Shown piece after piece: positions 8,817 through 17,609 of a DNA stretch of 64,000 nucleotides (positions within the stretch are counted from its first letter, which is position 1; each line of letters starts with the position of its first letter). The translations under genes and the position numbers were made by a program. The notes below the pieces were generated by a model. The model had not been told where the DNA came from and did not search any database. It was given only the letters and a program-made list of their open reading frames with translations. The stretch is from positions 1 to 64,000 of the forward strand of contig JALORP010000026.1 of assembly GCA_025458865.1 (NCBI GenBank). The letters run 5' to 3'. This stretch comes from Steroidobacteraceae bacterium (GTDB lineage: Bacteria; Pseudomonadota; Gammaproteobacteria; Steroidobacterales; Steroidobacteraceae).

Positions 8817-9565
8817 AGCTGCTGATCGACGTCGGCAACACCCGCCTCAAGTGGGCCGCGCTCGAGGCGGGCCGCCTCGGCGCCCGCGGGGCGGTGACCC
8901 ACCGCGGCGCTGCGCCGGCCGAGTGGCTGGCTCCGCTCGACGCCGCCGCCGGCCGGCCCGATGCGATTCTCGTCGCGAACGTGGCGGGTCCCGCGGTGGC
9001 GCACTCGATCGGCGAGTGGGCGCTCGAGCGCCATGGCCTGCGGCCGCGGTTCCTGAAGGCGTCCGCCCGCGCCGGGGGCGTCACCAATGCCTACGAGCAC
9101 CCGGATGCGCTCGGAGTGGACCGCTGGCTCGGCCTCGTCGGCGCCTGGCGCAGGGTGGGAAGCCCGCTGGTGTGCATCGCCGCCGGCACCGCCTTCACCG
9201 TGGACGCGGTGGACGGTTCCGGGCGCCACCTCGGCGGCCTGATCGCGCCAGGCTACCAGCTCATGATCGAGACCCTTCTCAAGCGCACCAGCGACATCGC
9301 GCCCGGCCTCGCGCGCGGCCCGGCGGCCGCCGATGGCCTGTTCGGCCGAAACACGGCCGCGGCCGTCGAACTCGGCGCGCTGCACGCCCTCGCGGCGCTC
9401 GCGGCGCGCGCGGTGGAGGCGGCCGCCGGGCGTTGCGGCGCCGCGCCGCGCGTGTTCCTCGGCGGCGGCGACGCCGCGCGGCTCGCGCCGCACCTTGGCC
9501 GGCCCGCGGAGATCGCGCCCGACCTCGTGCTGGAAGGGCTCGCCGTGATGGCGGGGGAGGACTGA
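8813..9565 (+). CDS. coaX: type III pantothenate kinase
   Basis: CoaX, 250 residues, phosphorylates pantothenate to 4'-phosphopantothenate, the first step of coenzyme A synthesis, and is not related to CoaA. It belongs to the acetate/sugar kinase/Hsp70 fold. Visible motifs are the N-terminal phosphate loop DVGNTRLKWA (residues 5-14), the DRWLGLVGAW segment near residue 103 and the second phosphate loop AAGTAFTVDAVD. The ATG overlaps the birA stop by 4 bp. The length matches the family. Confidence 0.95.
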   Translation: MKLLIDVGNTRLKWAALEAGRLGARGAVTHRGAAPAEWLAPLDAAAGRPDAILVANVAGPAVAHSIGEWALERHGLRPRFLKASARAGGVTNAYEHPDALGVDRWLGLVGAWRRVGSPLVCIAAGTAFTVDAVDGSGRHLGGLIAPGYQLMIETLLKRTSDIAPGLARGPAAADGLFGRNTAAAVELGALHALAALAARAVEAAAGRCGAAPRVFLGGGDAARLAPHLGRPAEIAPDLVLEGLAVMAGED

Positions 9566-9567
9566 TC

Positions 9568-10269
9568 TTGCGTGCCCTGCTGCTCCTGCTGCTGTTCGCC
9601 AACCTCGCGTTCTTCGCCTGGTCGCGCTGGATCGCCGTGCCGCTGGTGACCGGACTCTCGCCGCTGCCCGCGGCGGCGCCACTCGTCCTCGCGCGCGAGG
9701 CGCAGCCCACGCCCCGGACGGCTGCGGCCGCGGAGGAAGAGGCGCTGGCGAGCTGCGTCAGCATCGGGCCGTTCCTGGACCTGACCGAGGCGGCGCGGGC
9801 GTCCACGCGGTTGCGAGAGCTTGGCTACGGTCCGCGCCAGCGCGTGAGCGACGGGCCGGTGTGGTCCGGCTGGTGGGTGGCGCTCGAGCGCCTCGAGGGG
9901 CGCGAGGCCGCGGAGCAGGTGGTTGCCCGGCTGCGGCAGTTCGGCGTCACGGACGCCTACATCATGCCGGGCGAGGAGGCGGGCGTGACCGTGTCGCTCG
10001 GGCTCTTCTCGGAGCAGCCGCGCGCGCTGCGCCGTCTCGATGAGGTCAAGGCCCTCGGCTACGAGCCCGTGGTCACGGAGCGCCAGCGCACCGGCACCGT
10101 CTACTGGATCGACGCCGACCTGCCGGTGCCGGGGCGGTTCCCGGATCCCGCCTCGTTCGAGGGCGAGCAGGGCCGCATCACGCGCCTCGAGATGCGGCCC
10201 TGCGATGCCGACGGGCGTGCCAGCCAGCCGGTCGAGCCCGCCATGGTGCCGGCCGGCGTGCCCGGCTGA
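9568..10269 (+). CDS. SPOR-domain-related membrane protein
   Basis: Bitopic protein of 233 residues with an N-terminal hydrophobic anchor (residues 2-18, LLLLLLFANLAFFAW), a short linker and two SPOR-like repeats. The first covers about residues 65-140 (SIGPFLDLTEAARASTRL), and the second holds VSLGLFSEQPRALRRLDEVKALGY. SPOR domains bind denuded septal peptidoglycan. The start is a TTG preceded by GGGGAGG, 2 bp after the coaX stop; no ATG or GTG lies near the membrane segment. Proteins of this type follow birA-coaX in many gammaproteobacteria. The precise role is unknown. Confidence 0.82.
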   Translation: MRALLLLLLFANLAFFAWSRWIAVPLVTGLSPLPAAAPLVLAREAQPTPRTAAAAEEEALASCVSIGPFLDLTEAARASTRLRELGYGPRQRVSDGPVWSGWWVALERLEGREAAEQVVARLRQFGVTDAYIMPGEEAGVTVSLGLFSEQPRALRRLDEVKALGYEPVVTERQRTGTVYWIDADLPVPGRFPDPASFEGEQGRITRLEMRPCDADGRASQPVEPAMVPAGVPG

Positions 10270-10288
10270 AGTAGAATTGCAGGGCAGC

Positions 10289-10364
10289 GCCGGGTTAGCT
10301 CAGACGGTAGAGCAGCTGATTTGTAATCAGAAGGTCGCGGGTTCGATTCCTGCACCCGGCACCA
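10289..10364 (+). tRNA. tRNA-Thr (anticodon TGT)
   Basis: A 76-nt cloverleaf with a 7-bp acceptor stem (GCCGGGT with ACCCGGC), D-arm GCTC/GAGC, anticodon loop TTTGTAA reading TGT (Thr), T-arm GCGGG-TTCGATT-CCTGC, and an encoded ACCA 3' end. The closing pair of the anticodon stem is a G-A mismatch, as seen in some gammaproteobacterial tRNA-Thr genes. It lies 19 bp after the SPOR gene and may be cotranscribed with it. Confidence 0.97.
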
Positions 10365-10533
10365 ACCGCCCTCGCCGCGAGCGGTCACGTGTGCGCTTTG
10401 CCATGTTTGTGACATTTCTACCGACGAAGATCCACGAGCCTCCGGCGGTTGCGCGCCGTGACAGGAAGGATCCCCGGACGCTTCATCCGGGGAGCGCGCC
10501 GACAGCTTCAGATCACTCGAGGGAGACCGATCG

Positions 10534-12456
10534 ATGAACCTGCTTCGAGCCAGGGCCCTGGCCCTTGTCACCGCCGTCGCGGCGTTGCCCGCCTACGGCG
10601 CCACCGCCGACCGCATCTGGACGGGCGGCACCATCCTGACCATGAACGACGCCGCGATGCGGGCCGAGGCGGTTGCGGTCAAGGACGGCCGCATCCTCGC
10701 GGTGGGCAGCGAGGAGTCGGTGATGGCGCACCGGGGCAAGGCGACCGAGGTGATCGACCTCGGCGGCCGAGCGCTGCTGCCCGGGTTCGTGGACAGCCAC
10801 GGCCACGTCTACATGGGCGGGCTGCAGGCGCTGTCGGCGAACCTGCTGGCCCCGCCGGACGGCGTGGTGACCGACATCGCCTCGCTGCAGCGGGCGATCC
10901 GCGACTGGATGGCCGCCAACCAGAAGATCGTCGAGAGCATCGACCTGGTGATCGGCTTCGGGTACGACAACGCGCAGCTCGCGGAGCTGCGCCATCCCAC
11001 GCGGGAGGACCTCGACGCGATCTCGACCACGGTGCCGATCATGCTGATCCACCAGTCCGGCCACATCGGCGCGGCGAACACCAAGGCCCTCGACGTCGCC
11101 GGCATCACGGCGCAGTCCGAGAACCCGCCCGGCGGCGTGATCCGCCGCCTCGCCGGTGGCGAGCCGGACGGCGTGCTCGAGGAGACGGCATTCTTCGGCG
11201 CGCTGCTCAAGCTCGTTCCCCGGATCGGCCAGGCCGGCGCCAAGGCCATGATCAAGGCGGGCGCCGACCTGTGGGCGCGCTTCGGCTACACGACGGCGCA
11301 GGAAGGCCGCACGGAGCCCGGTGGCGCCGAGGTCATCCGCGCGGTCGCCGACGAAGGCGGGCTCGCGATCGACGTGGTCGCCTACTCCGACGTGCTGGCC
11401 GACCGCAGCTACACGGTCAAGAACGTCGGCCGGGAGTACCGGAACCGCTACCGTCTCGGCGGCGCCAAGCTCACGATCGACGGCTCGCCGCAGGGCTTCA
11501 CGGCCTGGCGTGACCGGCCCTACTACGCCCCGGTCGGCAACTACCCGCCGGGCTACGTCGGCTACGCCGCAGTGACGAACGAGCAAGTCCTCGACGCCGT
11601 GAACTGGGCCTACGAGAACGGCATCCAGCTGCTCACCCACTCGAACGGCGAGGCGGCGTCGGACCTGCTGATCGCCGCACACGGCGCCGCGCAGCAGAAG
11701 CACGGCGCCGAGGGCCGCCGCGACGTGCTGATCCACGGCCAGTTCCTGCGCGAGGACCAGGTCGCGGCCTACGACCGGCTCGGGATCTTCCCCTCGCTGT
11801 TCCCGATGCACACCTTCTACTGGGGCGACTGGCACCGCGACCACACGGTCGGGCCGGTCAACGCAGAGAACATCTCGCCGACGGGTTGGGTGCTGGCGCG
11901 CGGCATGAAGTTCGGCTCTCACCACGACGCGCCGGTGGCGTTCCCGGACTCCATGCGGATCCTCGATGCGACGGTCACGCGCCGCAGCCGCTCGGGCGAC
12001 ATCCTCGGTCCCGCGCACCGGGTGGATGTACTCACCGCGCTCAAGGCGATGACCATCTGGCCGGCCTGGCAGCACTTCGAGGAGGACCGCAAGGGCTCGA
12101 TCGAGGCGGGCAAGCTCGCCGATTTCGTGTTGCTGTCCGCCGACCCGACCGCCGTCGATCCGGAGACCCTCGACCAGCTGAAGGTCGTCGAGACCATCAA
12201 GGAAGGCAGGACGGTTTTCGCCCTGGACACCGGGGCGGCAGCGGCGTCGCGGCTCGGCGGAGAGGGCAATCCCGCCGTGGCGCGGCTGCTCGTGGCGCTC
12301 GGCGGCCACGGTGCGCTGCCGAGCTTCGCGCCCGTGCCGTCCTCCAGGGCAGCCGGGGACGGCGCCGCCCCGGTGCCGGCGACCTGCATGAGCGACGGCA
12401 TCCTTACTCTCACCGCGGCGATACTCGGCGACCGCGCCTCCAACCGAAGCTATTGA
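10534..12456 (+). CDS. secreted amidohydrolase (YtcJ/Amidohydro_3-like)
   Basis: Metal-dependent hydrolase of the amidohydrolase superfamily, 640 residues, longer than the usual 540-600. A signal peptide (residues 1-23, ending AYGATA) points to export. The N-terminal strand region (IWTGGTILTMNDAAMRAEAV) and the metal motif HGH (DSHGHVYMGG, near residue 90) are typical; further ligands are in TPIMLIHQSGH-like and LLTHSNGE segments, and the C-terminal part DPTAVDPETLDQLKVVETIKEG is characteristic of the YtcJ group. A strong Shine-Dalgarno (GAGGGAGA) precedes the ATG. The substrate is not predictable. About 60 C-terminal residues after the hydrolase fold are unassigned. Confidence 0.88.
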   Translation: MNLLRARALALVTAVAALPAYGATADRIWTGGTILTMNDAAMRAEAVAVKDGRILAVGSEESVMAHRGKATEVIDLGGRALLPGFVDSHGHVYMGGLQALSANLLAPPDGVVTDIASLQRAIRDWMAANQKIVESIDLVIGFGYDNAQLAELRHPTREDLDAISTTVPIMLIHQSGHIGAANTKALDVAGITAQSENPPGGVIRRLAGGEPDGVLEETAFFGALLKLVPRIGQAGAKAMIKAGADLWARFGYTTAQEGRTEPGGAEVIRAVADEGGLAIDVVAYSDVLADRSYTVKNVGREYRNRYRLGGAKLTIDGSPQGFTAWRDRPYYAPVGNYPPGYVGYAAVTNEQVLDAVNWAYENGIQLLTHSNGEAASDLLIAAHGAAQQKHGAEGRRDVLIHGQFLREDQVAAYDRLGIFPSLFPMHTFYWGDWHRDHTVGPVNAENISPTGWVLARGMKFGSHHDAPVAFPDSMRILDATVTRRSRSGDILGPAHRVDVLTALKAMTIWPAWQHFEEDRKGSIEAGKLADFVLLSADPTAVDPETLDQLKVVETIKEGRTVFALDTGAAAASRLGGEGNPAVARLLVALGGHGALPSFAPVPSSRAAGDGAAPVPATCMSDGILTLTAAILGDRASNRSY

Positions 12457-12519
12457 GCATGAACCGCCAGGAGAAACTCGCCGCGTTCGCGCTTGCCTGC
12501 CTGTGGTTCGCCCCGTCCG

Positions 12520-13974
12520 TCAGCGGCCCTCAGCCCGCCGGCAGATGCTCGAGGTCATGCACCTGAAGATGAACAGGTGCGCCGGCACGAGCGTGTACCA
12601 GTAGGCGAGGCCCCACACGCCGGCGGGGTGCCAGTACGCGGTCGCGGTCACGCGCGCGCCGCCCGAGGGCCGCGGCTCCACCTCGAATTCGAGCACGCCG
12701 GCACCCGGCGCCTTCATGCCCATCATGAGGGTGAGGCGCCGGCCGGGCTCGAGCCCGATGACGTGCCAGGAATCCACGTGGTCGCCGACGCGCAGCGTCT
12801 CCGGGTCGCGCCGCCCGCGATTGCGCCCGGGACCGCCGATGGTCCAGTCGAGCAGCTCGCGCAGCCACCACAGCCAGCCGGAGCAGTAGTAGCGGTTGCC
12901 GCCGCCGATGGCCTCGACGACCTTCCACGCGGCTTCGGGCGGCGCGTCGGTCTCGGCGGTGCCGCTCGCGCGCTTGGCGTAGTAGGCGTGTTCGACTCGG
13001 TAGCCGCGCATCGGGAAGGCGCCCTCGGTCCAGCGCGCCTGCACCTCGTGGCGGCGCTCGGCCTCGAACACGGCCTCGACCGACTCGTCGAAGTCGAGGA
13101 GTCGCTGGGGCACGAGGCGCCTGAGCTCCGCGTCGTTTGCATGGAAGTCGTGCTTGAGGCCACCGATCAGCGCGCGGGCGATCGGCGTGGGCACCGCCGT
13201 GACGAGCCTCAGCCAGTAAGAGGACAGCGTCGGCGTGAGGACCGGGACGGGGATGATCCAGGGCCTGCGCTGACCGGCGGCGACGGCAAGGCGCTTCATC
13301 ATCTCGGCGTAGGTGATGACCTCCGGGCCACCTGCGTCGAAGATCCGGCCCTGCGCCTCGGGCACGGAGGGCAGGCGTACGAGGTACTCCAGCAGGTTGT
13401 CGAGGGCGATGGGCGGCGACTTCGCCTGCACCCAGCGCGGCGTGACCATCATGGGCAGGTTGAGCACGAGGTCGCGCATCACCTCGAAGGCGGCGGAGCC
13501 GGGGCCGACGATGATGCCGGCGCGCAGCTCGATGACCGGCACCGGGCCTTCGCGCAGGACGTCGCCGGTGTCGCGGCGGGAGACGATGTGCTCGCTGTCC
13601 GCGCCTTCGGGCACCAGGCCGCCGAGGTAGACGATGCAGCGCACGCCGGCCGTGGCCGCGGCCGCGGCGAAGTGACGGGCGGCCGCGAGGTCGAGCGCGC
13701 CGAAACCGCGCCCGGCGGACATGGAGTGCACGAGGTAGTAGGCGGTGTCGACGCCGTCGAGCGCGGGCACCAGGGTCTCGGGCCGCAGCGCATCGGCCTC
13801 GACCAGCTCGGCGCCGGCCCAGCCGCGCGCCTCCAGCACCCGGCGTGAGCGCGCCGCGGCCCGCACGACCACGCTGCTCTCGCGCAGCAGCCGCGGCACG
13901 AGGTTGGTGCCGATGTAGCCGCTGGCGCCGAATACCAGTACCTTGCGGCGTGAGGGAGAGGTGTCGTTCTGCAT
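12520..13974 (-). CDS. SDR-family NAD(P)-binding protein with C-terminal DUF2867 domain
   Basis: A 484-residue two-domain protein. The N-terminal half is an atypical extended SDR/NmrA-like Rossmann domain, with the dinucleotide motif GASGYIGTNL at residues 16-25 and YYLVHSM near residue 95. The C-terminal half, from about residue 320, matches DUF2867 (YRVEHAYYAKR, YYCSGWLWWLRELLDW, GDHVDSWHVI, ending LVPAHLFIFR). Such fusions are common in proteobacteria, but their substrate is unknown. It diverges from the flavin oxidoreductase at 14018 with only 43 bp between the start codons, so the two may share a control region. It converges on the amidohydrolase. Confidence 0.88.
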   Translation of the reverse strand: MQNDTSPSRRKVLVFGASGYIGTNLVPRLLRESSVVVRAAARSRRVLEARGWAGAELVEADALRPETLVPALDGVDTAYYLVHSMSAGRGFGALDLAAARHFAAAAATAGVRCIVYLGGLVPEGADSEHIVSRRDTGDVLREGPVPVIELRAGIIVGPGSAAFEVMRDLVLNLPMMVTPRWVQAKSPPIALDNLLEYLVRLPSVPEAQGRIFDAGGPEVITYAEMMKRLAVAAGQRRPWIIPVPVLTPTLSSYWLRLVTAVPTPIARALIGGLKHDFHANDAELRRLVPQRLLDFDESVEAVFEAERRHEVQARWTEGAFPMRGYRVEHAYYAKRASGTAETDAPPEAAWKVVEAIGGGNRYYCSGWLWWLRELLDWTIGGPGRNRGRRDPETLRVGDHVDSWHVIGLEPGRRLTLMMGMKAPGAGVLEFEVEPRPSGGARVTATAYWHPAGVWGLAYWYTLVPAHLFIFRCMTSSICRRAEGR

Positions 13975-14017
13975 GCGCGCAGGAGACCCTAGTCCCGCGA
14001 CAAAGACAAGGACCTCC

Positions 14018-15340
14018 GTGAGTCACCCATCGCTCGACAGCCCGCTGATCCTGCCCTGTGGCGCGACGCTGCCGAACCGGCTGTGCAAGGCCGCCATGAC
14101 GGAGGGTCTCTCGGACGACCGGCTGCGAGCCGCGCCGCGCCTGGCGGCGCTGTATCGGGTCTGGTCGAAGGGCGGCGCGGGGCTGTCCATCACGGGCAAC
14201 GTTCAGGTGGACCGGCGGGTGCTGGAGCGTCCCGGCAACGTCGCCATCGACCCGACCGATCCCGCGACGACGGACGCCGAGGCGCGCGCGCGCCTGTTTG
14301 CCTGGACGCGCGCCGGCACCGAGGTGGGCAACCACCTCTGGATGCAGATCTCCCACGCAGGCCGCCAGTCGCCGCGCTACGTGACGGGCGAGCCGCTCGG
14401 GCCTTCGGCCGTGCAGCTGGAGCTGCTCGGCAACTATGCGCGGCCCCGGGCGGTCACCGAGGCGGAGATCCGCGATTTCATCGGCCGCTTTGCGACGGTC
14501 GCTGCGATCGCGCGCGAGACGGGTTTCACCGGCGTGCAGGTGCACGGCGCCCACGGCTACCTGCTGAGCTCATTCCTATCGCCGGTGACCAACCGGCGCG
14601 AGGACGCCTGGGGTGGCCCGCTCGAGAACCGCGCGCGGATCCTGCTCGAGGCCGTGAGGGCGGTGCGCGCGGCGGTGGGCACCGACTTCCCGGTGGCGGT
14701 GAAGCTCAACTCGGACGATTTCCGGCAGGGCGGATTCAGCAACGAGGAATGCGTGCAGGTCGTGCGCTGGCTCAACGCCGAGCGCATCGACCTGCTGGAA
14801 GTCTCCGGCGGCACCTACGAGCAACCGCGGCTGCTCGGCTTCGAAGGCAAGCGCGACAGCGCGGTGCCGATGCGCGAGAGCACGCGCCGGCGCGAGGCCT
14901 ACTTCGCGGAGTATGCCCACGCGATCCGCGCGGTTGCGTCCATGCCGCTCATGATCACGGGCGGCTTCCGCACGCGCGCAGGCATGGCCGAGGCGCTGGC
15001 GACGCGTGACTGCGACGTCATCGGCCTCGGCCGTCCGGTCATCACCGAGCCGGACCTGCCGCTGCGGCTGCTCTCCGGCGAGGCGCAGGCGGCGGTGCGC
15101 CACGAGGACCGTCTGCGCCTTGCGCAATCGGGCTGGCGCTCACCCACGAGTCCCTTCCTGCCGATGCGCGTGGTGAACGTGCTCGGTGCGCAGGCCTGGT
15201 ACTACCAGCAGATCTTCCGCCTGGCCGATCACGGCGAGCCGGATCTCGATCTCGGGCTGTTGCCCGCGGCGGCCGCCTATCTCGCCGACGAACACGGCAA
15301 GGCCCGCCGGATGCACCGCGCGCGGCGGCGCGCGGCCTGA
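14018..15340 (+). CDS. NADH:flavin oxidoreductase, Old Yellow Enzyme family
   Basis: FMN-dependent TIM-barrel oxidoreductase of 440 residues. The family signatures are the N-terminal LPCGATLPNRLCKAAM, VQVHGAHGYLLSSFLSP with the substrate-binding His and Gly residues, and NRREDAWGG. The C-terminal phosphate-binding segment is MITGGFRTRAGM ... DVIGLGRP. It reduces activated C=C bonds or related substrates with NAD(P)H; the natural substrate is unknown. GTG at 14018 is chosen because it sits at the start of the conserved domain; an ATG at 13973 would add 15 residues but overlap the start codon of the divergent gene. Confidence 0.9.
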   Translation: MSHPSLDSPLILPCGATLPNRLCKAAMTEGLSDDRLRAAPRLAALYRVWSKGGAGLSITGNVQVDRRVLERPGNVAIDPTDPATTDAEARARLFAWTRAGTEVGNHLWMQISHAGRQSPRYVTGEPLGPSAVQLELLGNYARPRAVTEAEIRDFIGRFATVAAIARETGFTGVQVHGAHGYLLSSFLSPVTNRREDAWGGPLENRARILLEAVRAVRAAVGTDFPVAVKLNSDDFRQGGFSNEECVQVVRWLNAERIDLLEVSGGTYEQPRLLGFEGKRDSAVPMRESTRRREAYFAEYAHAIRAVASMPLMITGGFRTRAGMAEALATRDCDVIGLGRPVITEPDLPLRLLSGEAQAAVRHEDRLRLAQSGWRSPTSPFLPMRVVNVLGAQAWYYQQIFRLADHGEPDLDLGLLPAAAAYLADEHGKARRMHRARRRAA

Positions 15341-15507
15341 GCTGACCTGGTCCCGGCGCGGGCCTCTCCGCGCCCGTCACGTGCCTGCAACACCGCCGCC
15401 ACGCAGCCGCAACGCCACCGCCACCGTATGTTCAACATCGCCCCTTAACGTTCGCGCTCCTCGCCGGCGCGCATGGTGCGCGTCCGTGGCGACTGTGCAA
15501 CAAGGGG

Positions 15508-17607
15508 ATGAACGTGAACAGCAGGAATGGCGTGGCGAAGGCGGTCCGTCGGTCGCTCGGCGTGGCGCCGCTGATGTTGGTGTCCGGACTGGCGCTGGCC
15601 GACGAGGCCGCCGCGACCGGGCCGGTGCTCGAGGAGGTCGTGGTCTTCGGCCGCGGCGAGACGCGCCAGGTGCAGAGCGTCGCCGCGGTGCAGATCGAAC
15701 AGCTGCCGCCGGGCACGAGCCCGCTCAAGGCGGTCGAGAAGCTGCCGGGCGTGAACTTCCAGTCGGCGGATCCCTACGGCGCCTACGAGTGGTCCACGCG
15801 TATCTCCATCCGCGGCTTCAACCAGAACCAGCTCGGCTTCACGCTCGACGGCGTGCCGCTCGGCGACATGTCCTACGGCAACCACAACGGCCTGCACGCG
15901 AGCCGCGCGGTGTCCTCGGAGAACATCGGCCGCATCGTCGTGTCGCAGGGCGCCGGCGCGCTCGACACCGCCTCGACGAGCAATCTCGGTGGCACCCTCG
16001 AGTTCCTGACCGATGACCCGGCCAGCGAGTTCGGCGTGCGCGCCGCGCTCACCGGCGGCAGCGACAGCGCGCTGCGCATCTTCGGGCGCCTCGACAGCGG
16101 CGAGCTCGGCAGCCTGGGCACCCGCGCCTACCTGAGCTACACCGACCAGGACATGGACAAGTGGAAGGGCGGCGGCGTGCAGGAGCAGCAGCAGGTCAAC
16201 TTCAAGCTCCTGCAGCCGATCGGCAGCGCGACCGTGACAGCCTACTACGCCTGGTCAGACCGCGCCGAGCAGGACTACCAGGACCTGTCGCTCGACATCA
16301 TCGAGCGCCTCGGGCCTAACACCGATAACTTCTTCCCCGACTGGAACGCGGCGGTGGCCGCGGCCGACGCCTGCGCCGCGGCCGGCTTCAACGCCACGAT
16401 CTGCGACGACCAGTACTGGAACGCCTCGGGCCTGCGCGAGGACACGCTGGCCTATATCGATCTCGAGATCCCCTTCGGCGAGGCGCTGACCTGGAAGACG
16501 ACCGGCTACCTGCACCAGAACGAGGGCATGGGCCTGTGGGGCACGCCCTATGTGCCGACGCCGGGCGGCGCGCCGATCTCGGTGCGCACGACCGAATACG
16601 AGATCGACCGCTATGGCGTGATCTCGGCGCTGACGGCCCGCTTCGGCAACCATGAGGTCAATGGCGGCGTGTGGGTGGAGGACAACGACTTCGACCAGGC
16701 GCGGCGCTTCTACGGCGAGCCGACCCGCACCGCGCCGACCCGCTCCTTCCTCGACTTCCCCAAGGACCCGTTCTTCACCCAGTGGGAGTACACGTTCAAC
16801 ACCCGCACGGTGCAGTGGCACCTGCAGGACACCTGGTCTGTCACCGACGCGGTGAAGCTCAGCTTCGGGTTCATGCGCGCCTTCGTCTCCGCGGCGACCG
16901 CCGGTCCGTTCAGCACCACGCAGAACGGGTTCGACGCGATCGTGGGTTCCCTCGAGCCCGAGACCTCGAAGACCTACGAGCTGGGCTGGCGCTTCCGCCT
17001 CGGCGGCGTGCAGGGCGTCGCCTCCGTCTACCAGGTGGACTTCGAGGACCGCCTGCTCGCCATCTCGCTGGGCTCGGCCATCGTCGGCGCGCCGTCCGCG
17101 CTCGCCAACGTGGGATCCGTGGAGACGAAGGGCTTCGAGGTCGGCGTCCTGTGGGAGCCGATCGAGTACTTCAGTGTCCTCGGCAGCTACAGCTACACCG
17201 ACTCTACCTACGAGGACGATGTCGTGACCGGCACCGGCGCGGTCATCCCGACCGGTGGCAAGACGGTGGTCGACACGCCCGAGAACATGCTCAAGGGCGA
17301 GGTGGGCTACGACAATGGCCGGCTGTTCGCGAAGGTCGGGTTCGACTACATCGACGCGCGTTACTTCACCTACCTCAACGACCAGGAGGTGGACTCGCGC
17401 ACGCTGGTGGACCTGTCGCTCGGCTACCGCATGAAGGACCTCGGCTTCCTGCGCCAGCTGACCCTCCAGGCGAACGTGGCCAACGCGACGGACGAGGACT
17501 ACATCTCGACGGTCGGCTCGGGCGGCTTCGGCAATTCCGGCGACCGGCAGACGCTGCTGAACGGCGCGCCGCGGCAGTACTTCATCACGCTCGACGGAAG
17601 GTTCTGA
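15508..17607 (+). CDS. TonB-dependent outer-membrane receptor
   Basis: Receptor of 699 residues with a signal peptide ending near residue 31 (LALADEA). It has a TonB-box-like segment EEVVVFGRGE, a plug domain (LPGVNFQSADPYGAYEWSTRISIRGF, cut here to LPGVNFQ and STRISIRGF as key parts; GFTLDGVPLGD), and a barrel whose last strand ends in DGRF with a terminal Phe. It imports an unknown ligand across the outer membrane with TonB/ExbBD energy. Only 2 bp separate it from the Tat-exported PhoD-like enzyme, so the pair very probably form one operon, which hints at a phosphoester-type or released-product substrate. Confidence 0.9.
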   Translation: MNVNSRNGVAKAVRRSLGVAPLMLVSGLALADEAAATGPVLEEVVVFGRGETRQVQSVAAVQIEQLPPGTSPLKAVEKLPGVNFQSADPYGAYEWSTRISIRGFNQNQLGFTLDGVPLGDMSYGNHNGLHASRAVSSENIGRIVVSQGAGALDTASTSNLGGTLEFLTDDPASEFGVRAALTGGSDSALRIFGRLDSGELGSLGTRAYLSYTDQDMDKWKGGGVQEQQQVNFKLLQPIGSATVTAYYAWSDRAEQDYQDLSLDIIERLGPNTDNFFPDWNAAVAAADACAAAGFNATICDDQYWNASGLREDTLAYIDLEIPFGEALTWKTTGYLHQNEGMGLWGTPYVPTPGGAPISVRTTEYEIDRYGVISALTARFGNHEVNGGVWVEDNDFDQARRFYGEPTRTAPTRSFLDFPKDPFFTQWEYTFNTRTVQWHLQDTWSVTDAVKLSFGFMRAFVSAATAGPFSTTQNGFDAIVGSLEPETSKTYELGWRFRLGGVQGVASVYQVDFEDRLLAISLGSAIVGAPSALANVGSVETKGFEVGVLWEPIEYFSVLGSYSYTDSTYEDDVVTGTGAVIPTGGKTVVDTPENMLKGEVGYDNGRLFAKVGFDYIDARYFTYLNDQEVDSRTLVDLSLGYRMKDLGFLRQLTLQANVANATDEDYISTVGSGGFGNSGDRQTLLNGAPRQYFITLDGRF

Positions 17608-17609
17608 GG

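Noticed and set aside
10513-12309. 598-codon minus-strand reading frame
   Set aside because: It is antisense to the amidohydrolase, which has recognisable motifs; the shadow has none.
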